Source of the DNA: Noviherbaspirillum_A sp047237965
GTDB taxonomy: Bacteria > Pseudomonadota > Gammaproteobacteria > Burkholderiales > Burkholderiaceae_D
Direction: 5' to 3'
DNA length: 64,000 bases
Assembly (NCBI RefSeq): GCF_047237965.1
Contig: NZ_JBDFLX010000001.1
Location: 4,092,001 to 4,156,000 of the forward strand
The position numbers and the translations under genes were made by a program. Position 1 is the stretch's first letter. Each line of letters begins with the position of its first letter. Shown in pieces: positions 1 through 8,462 of this stretch. Under the pieces are notes generated by a model that did no database searches, was not told the origin of the DNA, and was given only the letters and a program-made list of their open reading frames with translations.

Positions 1-799
1 GCTGGTGCCGTCGCTGTCGAATGCAGTCTTTACCGACACCCTGGCCGGCATCCAGGATGCGCTGGATGCCGACGGCTTCCAGATGTTGATCGGCAATACC
101 CGTTATTCCAATGCGGAGGAAGCCAAGTTCCTGCGCATTCATCTGCAGTCCAATCCCGACGGCGTGCTGCTGACCGGCGTGGCCCAGAGCGCCGAGGTGC
201 GCCAGATGCTGGAAGCCTCCAGCGTGCCGGTGGTATCGATGATGGACATTCCCGACGACCCGAGCCGGCTCGCGGTGGGCTTTTCGCAGCATCAGGCCGG
301 CTACGCAATGACCAGCCACCTGGTGAAGAAAGGCAGGCGCCGCATCGGCTTCATTGGCGCCCAGCTCGACGACCGTACCCTAAAGCGCGCCGAAGGCTAT
401 CGCGCCGCGCTGCGCCAGGCGGGCCTGTACGACCCGAAGCGGGAGCTGCTGGTGCCCGACCCATCGACGGTAGCGTTAGGCGCCGAGCTGCTGGGCCGCA
501 TGCTGGCAATGGCGCCCGACTGCGACGCGGTCTTCTGCTGCAACGACGACCTTGCCTATGGCGCGATCTACCAGTGCCAGCGGCGCGGCATCGCGGTGCC
601 GGAAGAATTGGCCATCTGCGGCTTCAACGACCTGCCGCTGTCTGCCTGGATGAATCCATCGGTTACTACCATCGCGACGCCGCGTTACCGCATCGGGTTC
701 GAGGCGGCGCGCATGTTGCGCAGCGTGATCGAGGGGGAGGAGCCGGTGGCCCGGCAGATCGATCTGGGGTTTACGCTGATGGCGCGGGAGAGCGCATAG
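1..799 (+). CDS. LacI/GntR-type (LacI superfamily) transcriptional regulator, C-terminal part
   Basis: The reading frame is open from the window edge, so the N-terminal helix-turn-helix lies outside. What remains is the periplasmic-binding-protein-like sensor domain of LacI-family repressors. It opens with VPSLSNAVFTDTLAGIQ, the usual first strand and helix of this fold, and ends with the dimer-core segment GFNDLPLSAWMNPSVTTIATP followed by a family-typical LGF-LMARES tail. The opening segment resembles gluconate-repressor (GntR of the LacI family) proteins, so a sugar-acid ligand is possible but unproven. No neighbouring target genes are visible because upstream DNA is missing. The stop codon lies 11 bp before a composite repeat begins. 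Confidence 0.9.
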   Translation, partial: LVPSLSNAVFTDTLAGIQDALDADGFQMLIGNTRYSNAEEAKFLRIHLQSNPDGVLLTGVAQSAEVRQMLEASSVPVVSMMDIPDDPSRLAVGFSQHQAGYAMTSHLVKKGRRRIGFIGAQLDDRTLKRAEGYRAALRQAGLYDPKRELLVPDPSTVALGAELLGRMLAMAPDCDAVFCCNDDLAYGAIYQCQRRGIAVPEELAICGFNDLPLSAWMNPSVTTIATPRYRIGFEAARMLRSVIEGEEPVARQIDLGFTLMARESA

Positions 800-810
800 A
801 GGAGCAAGGG

Positions 811-1340
811 CAGTTGCAGTTGCAGTTGCAGTTGTTTTTGACGTTGCTTCTGTTTTTGAAGTTGCCGTTGCATTTCGCAGTTGCCGTTGCTTTTAGTCCC
901 GTTGAGCGCGCCGTGACGTCGATGCGTGGAGCGGGAAAAGGTGCGGCGTCTGTCTGAGTCAAGCGCAGCTTGGCGAGTTTAGCCGCGCCCCGCTCCATGC
1001 ATCGACGGCACGGGGACCCTCGCGCAGCGAGGGCGCGATCACCGGGTCGCCTTTTCTTGCCTACTTCTTTTGGCGAAGCAAAAGAAGTAGGTCGCCTGCC
1101 GGGGCGAACTCCCGGCCTGGTCATGACGACAGTGCAAGCGTTTTGCTTCACCAGGGGTAAGGCGTGACTGCGAAGCAGCAGTTGCTTTTGACGTTAAGCC
1201 ATGTTCAACGAACGCGTTAAACGTCAACTACGACAGTGCTGCCCGGGCGTTGCCGGGTGACGCAATACGATTGCACTACCGTGGAGACAAGCCGGGAATC
1301 CGTCCCGGCGGCCGGGTCACTTTTTTTGCTTCGCCAAAAA
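811..1340. repeat. Composite inverted repeat, copy A, left part
   Basis: This segment starts with four CAGTTG hexamers (811-834) and degenerate GTTGCC-like repeats. A conserved core begins near 895 (GTTGAGCGCGCC) and contains several short palindromes: GCCAAGC-type arms around a short loop, a GC-rich hairpin near 1016-1034, and CTACTTCTTTT / AAAAGAAGTAG around a GGCGAAGC loop (1061-1090). From about 1210 a second, related core runs in the opposite direction and continues past the insertion sequence at 2785. The segment has no credible gene; frames here translate repeat units. The same arrangement recurs, reversed, at 52869-55000. Confidence 0.85.
1335..1340. repeat. 6-bp target site duplication, left copy (CAAAAA)
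   Basis: CAAAAA directly precedes the left inverted repeat of the insertion sequence and is repeated exactly at 2785-2790. Removing the element and one copy restores GCTTCGCCAAAAAAAGTAACC-type sequence, which matches the uninterrupted hairpin of the related half-unit at 53127-53158 read in reverse. Confidence 0.85.
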
Positions 1341-2784
1341 CTGGACTTTGTCCATTTTTCCACAGCGGGTAAGCCCGAAGAGTTCTACCATGAAGCACCG
1401 ACTCCGCAACGAGAGGTGCATCATGCCATCGTTCCCCGAGCTTACCGATTGCAGTTTAGTATTCCGTCCCCTGTTTTCCAAGCGGGTATGGCACTCCGTT
1501 CAGATCCTGATCAAGGGGGCCATCCTTGCTGTGGGTTCGCGCACCGTGACGGCCATCCTGCGCGTCATGGGCCTGTCTGAAGACCAACAGTTCCAACGCT
1601 TCCATCGGGTGCTCAATCGCAACACATGGTCGACCCTGCAGGCAAGCCGGCGTTTGCTCATGGCACTCATCGACGCCTTCGCTCCCTTGGGCCCTCTGGT
1701 CATGGCGCTGGACGATACCATCGAGCGCCGGCGCGGCGCCAGGATTGCCGCTCGTGGCATCTACCGCGACCCGGTCTGGTCCAGCCACAGCAATGTCGTC
1801 AAGACCAGCGGCCTGCGATGGCTTTGCCTGATGCTGGTGGTGCCCATTCCCTGGGCACAGCGTCATTGGGCCTTGCCCTTCTGTTGCGCTCTGACGCCCT
1901 CGGCGCGCTACTACGCCAACCGCCGTCGCCAGCCGGTCACGCTGACGGACCGAGCCCGTCAGATGCTGCGCCAGGTGCATCGCTGGCTGCCCGATCGGCG
2001 CATCGTGGTTGTGGCCGACAACAGCTTCTCGGTGCTTCATCTGCTTGCCGCGGTGCGGCGCGACGTGACCATGGTCACGCGCCTGCGACTCGATGCAGCC
2101 TTGTACGAACCGGCGCCTGCGCGGGTGCCCGGCACGCGCGGGCGGCCACGGCTCGTCGGCCATGCACTGCCGAAGTTGCAGCAGGTGCTGGATGCCGCAG
2201 ATACGCAATGGAAAGCCATCACGCTGGCTTATTGGTACGGGCACACGCACAAGCGGCTTGACGTGGCCACCGGCACCGCCCTGTGGTACCACGGTGGCGC
2301 GCCGGCAGTGCCCCTGCGCTGGGTGCTGGTACGCGACCCTATGAAGCAACTCAAGACCCAGGCCTTTCTCTGCACCGACCAGAAGGCCAGTGCGCCGCAG
2401 ATCCTGAACTGGTTCGTCAAGCGCTGGCAGATCGAAGTGACCTTCGAAGAAGCACGTGCCCATCTGGGCGTGCAAACCCAGCGGCAATGGTCTGACCGCG
2501 CCATTGCCCGGGCTACGCCCGCCATCCTGGGCCTGTACTCGGTGGTGACGTTGCTGGCAAGTCAACTGCTGACATCACAAGTCATCACGGTTCGTCAGGC
2601 AGCCTGGTATCGCAAGGAGTGCGCCACCTTCTCCGACACCATTGCCATGGTACGGCGATGGCTGTGGCAAGCCGATCATTTAGCGATCTCTGAAAAACCA
2701 CCAGACATGATAAAAATCCCGACGGATTTGTTTCTGCGCCTGACTGATACGCTCAGTTACGCCGCTTGAATGGACAAAGTCCAG
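1341..2784 (+). mobile_element. Complete 1,444-bp insertion sequence with 16-bp inverted repeats
   Basis: The ends are perfect inverted repeats: CTGGACTTTGTCCATT at 1341-1356 and its reverse complement at 2769-2784. A 6-bp direct repeat (CAAAAA) flanks the element. It carries one transposase gene, whose TGA stop overlaps the first base of the right inverted repeat. The intact ends, duplication and open frame suggest a fairly recent, potentially active insertion. I cannot assign the IS family with certainty: the transposase is IS4-like in its DDE layout and the duplication is 6 bp. Confidence 0.9.
1423..2769 (+). CDS. DDE transposase (IS4-like) of the insertion sequence
   Basis: The protein has 448 residues and is intact. 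Start at 1423 is preferred over an upstream in-frame ATG because GAGAGGTG precedes it and the protein begins MPSFPELTDC, leaving the inverted repeat untranslated. Candidate catalytic residues are Asp97/98 (MALDDTIERRRG), Asp199 (VVVADNSFS) and Glu338 in WFVKRWQIEVTFEEARAHLG. The last fits the R-(3)-E spacing of the IS4 YREK signature, with Trp in place of Tyr. It would cut and rejoin DNA at the 16-bp inverted repeats. Family placement (IS4, IS701 or similar) is inferred from motif spacing only. Confidence 0.85.
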   Translation: MPSFPELTDCSLVFRPLFSKRVWHSVQILIKGAILAVGSRTVTAILRVMGLSEDQQFQRFHRVLNRNTWSTLQASRRLLMALIDAFAPLGPLVMALDDTIERRRGARIAARGIYRDPVWSSHSNVVKTSGLRWLCLMLVVPIPWAQRHWALPFCCALTPSARYYANRRRQPVTLTDRARQMLRQVHRWLPDRRIVVVADNSFSVLHLLAAVRRDVTMVTRLRLDAALYEPAPARVPGTRGRPRLVGHALPKLQQVLDAADTQWKAITLAYWYGHTHKRLDVATGTALWYHGGAPAVPLRWVLVRDPMKQLKTQAFLCTDQKASAPQILNWFVKRWQIEVTFEEARAHLGVQTQRQWSDRAIARATPAILGLYSVVTLLASQLLTSQVITVRQAAWYRKECATFSDTIAMVRRWLWQADHLAISEKPPDMIKIPTDLFLRLTDTLSYAA

Positions 2785-3140
<356 letters not shown>

Positions 3141-3176
3141 TGGTGATGGCGTCTTCACCATCACCATCACCAGCCG

Positions 3177-4802
3177 TTAGGCAAACTTACCTATCTTCGC
3201 CTCCACCGCCGCCCGCACCGACCCACTCGCCACAAACGAATGCGCCACCTCGATATCGTGATGGAACCAGCGGTCGCCTTCCAGGCAGGCCGGGATCTGG
3301 CGTCGTACCTCGTCGTAGGCAGCCTGGGTGCCGGTGCCCAGCACGAAGCCCGGCAACAGCGCTTCGGTCATGGTCAGCGCCTGCGCGGCCAGCAGCATTT
3401 CCACACCGACGATGTAGCGGGTATTGCCCACCACGGTCGCGGCCTTGCGGGCGCACCAGGTGGAGTTTGAGATGTGGTCTTCGCTGTTGCCCTTGGACGG
3501 GATGCTGTCGACGCTGCCGGGCATGCACAGGGTGCGGTTCTCCATCACCAGCGAGCTCATCGAGCATTGCACCACCGGATAGCCGGTGTTGACGCCGCGG
3601 ATGCCGGTCATCAGGTTGCGCGGCAGGCCCCAGGACAGGGTCGGGTCGATCAGGCGCGCGATGCGGCGCTCGCAGATGCTGCCGAGGTCGGTTACGGCCA
3701 TCGCCAGCAGGTCCATGGCCTGCGCCAGGTACTGGCCGTGGAAGTTGCCGCCGGAGATGATCTCGAAGCCGCCGCCATCCTTGCCGAAGATCAGCGGATT
3801 ATCCGTGGCGGCATTGATCTCGTTGCCGACGATGGTGTCGATGTAGTCCAGCGCATCGAACACCGGGCCATATACCTGCGGCGCGCAGCGTAGGGAATAC
3901 ACGTCCTGGATGCGCGGCGTGTAGGCGATGTCGGTGCGGCGCAGTTCATCCGGTAACTGCACGGCGCGCGCCTCGTGGCTGGCGCGGGTGGAGCCGGCCA
4001 GCAGCTTCCTGACGATGGCGGCGGTCTTGATCTGGCCCGGATGCGGGCGCGCCTTGTGGATGCGCTCGTCGAAGCCCGCCATCTCGGCGCGCATCGCCTC
4101 CAGCGTCAGGCCCAGCGACAGGCAGGCGTCGGACAGCAGGTTGCGCGCATCGTCGGCGGCCAGCACGGCCACGGCCAGCGACACGGTGCAGCCATTGATC
4201 AGCGCCGACGCATCCTTGGCCTTCAGGTCGAACTTCACCGGCGACAGTCCGGCTTCGGCAATGGCCTGCGGCGCGCGCATGCGCTGGCCGCGGTACATCA
4301 CTTCGGCTTCGTCGAAGCCGGCGATCGCGGCGGCCAGGTAGGCCAGCGGCGCCAGGTCGCCGGATGCGCCGACCGAGCCCTTCTGCGGCATCACTGGATG
4401 GATGCCGGCGTTGACGAAGTCCAGCAGGCGGTCCACCACTTCTACCCGCGGCGCGGAATAGTTGCTGGCGAAGGCGTTGGCGCGCAGCAGCATGGTGGCG
4501 CGGCTGACTTCCTCGGAAAACGGCTCGCCCATGCCGGCCGCATGGGCGCGGATCATCTGGGTCTGGAACAGCTCGATATGGTCGACGCTGATGCGGGTGT
4601 CCTTCAGCAGGCCGACGCCGGTGTTGAAGCTGTACATCATCGGCGCTTCGTCATGCATCCAGTTGGCTTCGATGTAGTCGCGGCTTTCCTTCAATGCCGC
4701 GCGCGACGAGTCCGCCAGGCCCACCTTGATGGAGGTGTCGCGCGCCACGGCCAGCACCTGTTGCGCGGAAAGGGTGAAGCCATCGATCAGTAATTCAGTC
4801 AT
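3177..4802 (-). CDS. HAL/PAL-family aromatic amino acid ammonia-lyase (histidine ammonia-lyase-like)
   Basis: The 541-residue protein has the usual length of the histidine/phenylalanine/tyrosine ammonia-lyase family. These enzymes eliminate ammonia using the MIO cofactor formed autocatalytically from Ala-Ser-Gly. That triad is at residues 146-148 in KGSVGASGDLAPLA. Other family segments are FNTGVG (residues 59-64), INGCTVSLA and QDVYSLRCAPQVYGP. The HAAGMGEP segment keeps the His typical of histidine lyases at the selectivity position, so histidine is the best guess. No other hut genes are nearby. It follows the M20 hydrolase by 27 bp on the same strand and probably shares its promoter, so the substrate may not be plain histidine. 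Confidence 0.85.
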   Translation of the reverse strand: MTELLIDGFTLSAQQVLAVARDTSIKVGLADSSRAALKESRDYIEANWMHDEAPMMYSFNTGVGLLKDTRISVDHIELFQTQMIRAHAAGMGEPFSEEVSRATMLLRANAFASNYSAPRVEVVDRLLDFVNAGIHPVMPQKGSVGASGDLAPLAYLAAAIAGFDEAEVMYRGQRMRAPQAIAEAGLSPVKFDLKAKDASALINGCTVSLAVAVLAADDARNLLSDACLSLGLTLEAMRAEMAGFDERIHKARPHPGQIKTAAIVRKLLAGSTRASHEARAVQLPDELRRTDIAYTPRIQDVYSLRCAPQVYGPVFDALDYIDTIVGNEINAATDNPLIFGKDGGGFEIISGGNFHGQYLAQAMDLLAMAVTDLGSICERRIARLIDPTLSWGLPRNLMTGIRGVNTGYPVVQCSMSSLVMENRTLCMPGSVDSIPSKGNSEDHISNSTWCARKAATVVGNTRYIVGVEMLLAAQALTMTEALLPGFVLGTGTQAAYDEVRRQIPACLEGDRWFHHDIEVAHSFVASGSVRAAVEAKIGKFA

Positions 4803-4829
4803 GCCAGTCTTTCTGTAAGAGGTAACGGA

Positions 4830-6089
4830 TCAGGCCGCGGCCTGCTGCGGAACAAAGCTTTCAACGAAGCGGGTGAATACATCGGCTGCCGCCTGCGCGT
4901 CGGCGGCGGTCATGGTCTCGTCGGGATGGTGGCTGATGCCGCCATTGCCGCACCGTACGAACAGCATCGCCACGTCGGTCAGCGCGGCCACCGCCATGGC
5001 GTCATGGCCAGCGCCGGAAGGCAGGTGGCGCAGCGGCAGGCCAAGGCCGGCGATCGCCCGTTCCAGCTGCGCCTGCAGCCAGGGTGCGCAGGGCACGCTG
5101 GCCGCGTCGTGGGTCTGGTTGATGTCGAGGCCGACGTTGCGACGCGCGGCGATGGCCTGCATCTCGCGCAGCACGTCGGCCACGGCGGCCTGCCGCACCG
5201 CGTCCTGTTCGGCGCGGATGTCGATGGTGAAGACGGCCCGGCCCGGCACCACATTGGCCGCGCCGTTGGGCACTTCCAGCACGCCCACGGTGCCCACCAG
5301 CCCTGGCGTGCCGGAGCAGCGCCGCTCGATATAAAGGCCGATCTCGGCGGCGGCCATCGCGGCGTCGCGGCGCAGGCCCATCGGCACCGTGCCGGCATGG
5401 CCGGCCAGGCCGGTGGCCTGCACCATGAAGCGGGAAGCCCCGGAAATCGCGGTGACCACGCCCACCGGCAAGCCCTCGTCCAGCAGCACCGGACCCTGCT
5501 CGATATGCACTTCGACGAAGGCCAGCACGTCCTGGCGGCGATAGGCCGCGGCGGGCAGGGCGGCGGCATCGAAGCCGGCCGCGGCGATGGCCTCGCGCAT
5601 GCTCAAGCCGGTGTCGTCGCGCCGCTCCAGCACGCTGTGATCGAAGGTGCCGGCAATGGCGCGGCTGCCCAGCAGCGTGGCCTTGAAGCGCACGCCTTCC
5701 TCCTCGGCGAAGCCGATCACCTCGATGGCGAACGGAAAGCGCCGGCCCTGGCGGTGCCAGGCGGCGATGCAGGCGATCGGTAGGATGATGCCGAGATTGC
5801 CGTCATAGCTGCCGGCATTGCGCACGGTGTCGAAATGAGAGCCGGTCAGAAGCGCCGGCGCATCGGGCGTCATGCCTTCATAGCGGCCGATCACATTGCC
5901 GGCGGCGTCGCGCCGGACGGTCATGCCGGCCTCGGTCATCCATTGCGCCAGCAGCGCGCTGGCGGCATGGTGCGCCGGCGTCAGGTAGGTGCGGGTCAGC
6001 ATGCCCGGCGTCTCGGTGTGCTGCGCCAGTTGGTCGGCGTGGCGCAACACAAGCGCGCCGGTGTTGGTGAATTCTGCTGCCGCAGTCAT
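4830..6089 (-). CDS. M20-family Zn-dependent hydrolase, allantoate amidohydrolase / N-carbamoyl-amino acid hydrolase type
   Basis: The 419-residue metallo-hydrolase is of the AllC/HyuC group, which splits ureido groups (allantoate, N-carbamoyl amino acids). Predicted binuclear metal ligands are visible: His85 (TGSHFDTV), Asp96 (YDGNLG), Glu130/131 (FAEEEG), the EVHIEQGP His and the C-terminal SHHPDE His. The ATG at 6089 is chosen because AAGGAGCGATC lies directly upstream; the longer open frame runs into the divergent regulator. The gene is first in an operon with the ammonia-lyase. The window also encodes urate-to-allantoate enzymes 52 kb away, so allantoate is a plausible substrate; a carbamoyl or formimino amino acid linked to the lyase is the alternative. 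Confidence 0.85.
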   Translation of the reverse strand: MTAAAEFTNTGALVLRHADQLAQHTETPGMLTRTYLTPAHHAASALLAQWMTEAGMTVRRDAAGNVIGRYEGMTPDAPALLTGSHFDTVRNAGSYDGNLGIILPIACIAAWHRQGRRFPFAIEVIGFAEEEGVRFKATLLGSRAIAGTFDHSVLERRDDTGLSMREAIAAAGFDAAALPAAAYRRQDVLAFVEVHIEQGPVLLDEGLPVGVVTAISGASRFMVQATGLAGHAGTVPMGLRRDAAMAAAEIGLYIERRCSGTPGLVGTVGVLEVPNGAANVVPGRAVFTIDIRAEQDAVRQAAVADVLREMQAIAARRNVGLDINQTHDAASVPCAPWLQAQLERAIAGLGLPLRHLPSGAGHDAMAVAALTDVAMLFVRCGNGGISHHPDETMTAADAQAAADVFTRFVESFVPQQAAA

Positions 6090-6137
6090 GATCGCTCCTT
6101 GGTCAAGTCGGTGGAAGTATAGTATCGGATGCAAAGA

Positions 6138-6147
6138 TTGTATACAA
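6138..6147. promoter_or_regulatory. Candidate GntR operator TTGTATACAA
   Basis: TTGTATACAA is a perfect 10-bp palindrome, followed at 6153-6160 by a related half-site (GTGTACAT). It lies between the divergent M20 hydrolase (start 6089) and GntR regulator (start 6243), where an autoregulating FCD-type GntR protein would be expected to bind. Sites of the T-GT-N-AC-A type are usual for this regulator subfamily. Binding itself is inferred. Confidence 0.6.
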
Positions 6148-6242
6148 AAAAAGTGTACATGATGGCTGCGCCGGGTCTGGCTGGCTGGTATAGTGACGGC
6201 CATTGCGGCATGCATGAAACAGGCCCGCCACACGCGTTCACC

Positions 6243-6941
6243 ATGACCACCACCGACACCGAAGAAAAGCCAAGCACCCGCAGTTCGGCCGCGATCGCGG
6301 ACGATATCGCCGCCGCGATCGCGGCGCGCAAGCTGCCGCCCGGCACCAAGCTGCGCGAAGAGGCGCTGTCGCGGGTGTATTCGGTCAGCCGCACCAAGAT
6401 CCGGGCCGCGCTTTTGATCCTGTCCAAGGACAAGCTGATCAACATCGTGCCCGACAAGGGCGCTTTCGTCAGCCAGCCGACCGAGGCCGAGGCGCGCGAC
6501 GTGTTCGCGGCGCGCCGCATCATCGAGGCGGCGCTGGTGGCGCAATTCGTGGAAAAGGCCAGGCCGGCGGATTATGTGCGCCTGGAAAAGCACATCAGGA
6601 ACGAGCGCGCGGCGGTGGCCCGGCCCGATTCCAAGGCCCGCTCGCAGCTGCTGGGCGACTTCCATGTATTGCTGGCGCAGGTGGTGGGCAACCCGGTACT
6701 GACGGAAATCGTGCAGGAACTGGTGGCGCGAAGTTCGCTCATCACCATGCTCTACCAGTCGGTGCGCGACGCCGCCTGCTCATCCGACGAGCATGTGGCC
6801 TTTCTGCAAGCGGCCAGGGCCGGCGATGCGGCGCAGGCGGCGGCCTTGATGCTGGAACATCTCAATCATGTGGAAGCGGCGCTGCGCTTCGATGGCGCCG
6901 GGCCGGGGCCGGTCGACCTGGTGGCCGGCCTGCTGGCCTGA
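6243..6941 (+). CDS. GntR-family regulator with FCD ligand domain
   Basis: The 232-residue protein has an N-terminal winged helix (IADDIAAAIAARKLPPGTKL, then LSRVYSVSRTKIRAAL) and an all-helical FCD domain. Candidate FCD metal ligands are in GDFHVLLAQ, DEHVAFLQA and LEHLNHVEA. The start at 6243 gives a compact N-terminus; earlier in-frame ATGs at 6210 and 6129 exist, and the one at 6129 would overlap the operator, so the start is uncertain. It is transcribed away from the M20 hydrolase/ammonia-lyase operon and probably represses it until a ureido or amino acid ligand binds. Confidence 0.88.
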   Translation: MTTTDTEEKPSTRSSAAIADDIAAAIAARKLPPGTKLREEALSRVYSVSRTKIRAALLILSKDKLINIVPDKGAFVSQPTEAEARDVFAARRIIEAALVAQFVEKARPADYVRLEKHIRNERAAVARPDSKARSQLLGDFHVLLAQVVGNPVLTEIVQELVARSSLITMLYQSVRDAACSSDEHVAFLQAARAGDAAQAAALMLEHLNHVEAALRFDGAGPGPVDLVAGLLA

Positions 6942-6985
6942 GGCAGTCGTCAATCGTGAATGGCCCATGGCGGCCATGGCGGCGC

Positions 6986-8140
6986 TCAGTGCAGTTGCGG
7001 CAGTTCCCAGCAGAGCAGCGCCAGCATGAGCATAAAGAAGAAGAGAATGCTGCCGCTCATGCCCGCCGCGCTGGCCAGCGCCATGGTGGTGCGGCGGCGC
7101 CGTCCCTGCCGCTTGTGCATCCATGCCGCCAGCGGCAACGGCCGCGGTTCGTCATAGGCGGGCCCGGCGCCCTGTTGTGTCGCGGTCCATACCGGTTCCA
7201 TTCTTGCGCCAGGCGCGGCCGCCGCCGGCTCGTCCGCCGTCCTTGCGTCATCCGCATCGAATGACAAGTCCGGCGCCGCCTGTTCCAGCAGCGAGGGAAA
7301 GGGGCGGCGCCGGCGTGGCGCTTGCGGGCTGGCAGGCGCATCGGTCGTGGCGGGTGCGCTGTCTTCCTCCTGGTCCGACGCCGGCTCAGGCCAGAAGGGT
7401 GCGGCGGCGAAAGGCGTGAAGGTCGGCTCCTGGCGTTGCAGCCAGTCCGGCGTGGACGGCGCCGATGCGGGCGGCATGTCCGGCATTGGTTCGTCTTGCA
7501 GCGGTGTTGCCGGCGCTGCAAACGGCGTGGCAGGCACGGCCTGCTCCGGTTCAGCCATCGGCGCGCTGCCGCGCAGAGCAGACGGCGCGGCCGGTTCCGG
7601 CAGACGCAGATAATCCTCTCCCAGGGCGGGAAGTTCGGCGCGCAGGCGCTCCAGCAGCGGCGCGGCGGCCTCGTCCATCATCAGCAGCAGGCTGAGGTCC
7701 AGCGCCGGATCGCGCACCAGGCGCAGCAGCTCCGCCTCGAATGCGGCGTCGGGCTGGGCGAGCGCCACATCGAATCGATAGAAGACCAGCAGGAAGCGCA
7801 GGTCCAGCGCCTGCTGCCAGGCCAGCAGCGCTTCCACCGGCCCGGCCATCGGCGGCGCCAGCGGCGCCTGCGGCCGGGCTTCCAGCACCGCTTCCTCGAT
7901 GGCGCTGAGCAAGTCCGGCAACGGCATGTCGCTGCCGGCGTCGAACAGCACGGCAATGTCGCCGCTGCCGGCACGGGCCAGCGCGGCAGCCTGTTCACGA
8001 GCGCCGTCGCTGCCGACCGGACCGTGGTAGAGCAGGGTCAGGCGTGACAGACGGGCCAGGCCGACGAGGCTGGACAGAGCGGCATCGCTGGCCACGCCTG
8101 CGCTGCCCTGCGGGGCTTTGTCGGTATCCAGGGTGATCAT
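6986..8140 (-). CDS. Unrecognised protein with degenerate P-loop-like segment and C-terminal membrane anchor
   Basis: I do not recognise this 384-residue protein. The first ~170 residues look like an ATPase core: LTLLYHGPVGSDGAREQ sits where a Walker A loop would be, but lacks the GKS/T residues, and RFLLVFYRFDVAL resembles the Walker B strand of STAND-type NTPases without the DQFE acidic residues. A long Pro/Ala/Glu-rich linker follows, then a basic stretch (KRQGRRRR) and one hydrophobic segment (SGSILFFFMLMLALLCWEL) at the very C-terminus, suggesting a tail-anchored protein facing the cytoplasm. The start at 8140 (MITLDTDKAPQ) is the most plausible, but upstream in-frame starts exist. Its neighbours give no functional clue. 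Confidence 0.65.
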   Translation of the reverse strand: MITLDTDKAPQGSAGVASDAALSSLVGLARLSRLTLLYHGPVGSDGAREQAAALARAGSGDIAVLFDAGSDMPLPDLLSAIEEAVLEARPQAPLAPPMAGPVEALLAWQQALDLRFLLVFYRFDVALAQPDAAFEAELLRLVRDPALDLSLLLMMDEAAAPLLERLRAELPALGEDYLRLPEPAAPSALRGSAPMAEPEQAVPATPFAAPATPLQDEPMPDMPPASAPSTPDWLQRQEPTFTPFAAAPFWPEPASDQEEDSAPATTDAPASPQAPRRRRPFPSLLEQAAPDLSFDADDARTADEPAAAAPGARMEPVWTATQQGAGPAYDEPRPLPLAAWMHKRQGRRRRTTMALASAAGMSGSILFFFMLMLALLCWELPQLH

Positions 8141-8462
8141 TGCCGGGTCATGCAATCGTTGTGGTTTCCATTTTCTGGTGGCTGCATCGGGACGCCTTTG
8201 AAGGGGGGCGCGACATTGCTCGACTGACGGCAATGTTGCGCTGCGTATCCAGTGTTGACCATATTGCACGGTTTGGGTTCAATTGCCGTGCGGGCAGACT
8301 GGCTGGAAACAGGCGTTTAAAAATATTTCCTCCAATAATTCATGCCTTTATGCATGCCTATTTTTGATTGAAATCGGCGAATTGCGCCAATAGTCGGCTA
8401 GAATTCGGTTTGCTGCATAGCAGCAATCGTAATCATTACGATGTTCTTTTCATGAGGAATCC
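8141..8462. other. Intergenic region upstream of the first phasin
   Basis: This 322-bp gap is noticeably more AT-rich than its surroundings from about 8290. It holds divergent promoter space for the flanking genes and two palindromes near the phasin start, listed separately. I see no open frame with coding character and no RNA gene. Confidence 0.6.
8410..8440. promoter_or_regulatory. Two palindromes in the phasin promoter region
   Basis: TTGCTGC-ATA-GCAGCAA (8410-8426) is immediately followed by CGTAAT-C-ATTACG (8428-8440), 23 bp before the phasin ATG. In Burkholderiales phasin genes are commonly repressed by PhaR, which recognises GCA/TGC-rich sites; a similar but not identical GCAGTGCA palindrome precedes the second phasin gene. 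Function as operators is inferred. Confidence 0.5.

Noticed and set aside
4830..6665. 611-codon reading of the M20 hydrolase starting inside the GntR gene
   Set aside because: The N-terminal 190 residues are antisense to the regulator and lack hydrolase features. The ATG at 6089 has a strong ribosome site and gives the family length.
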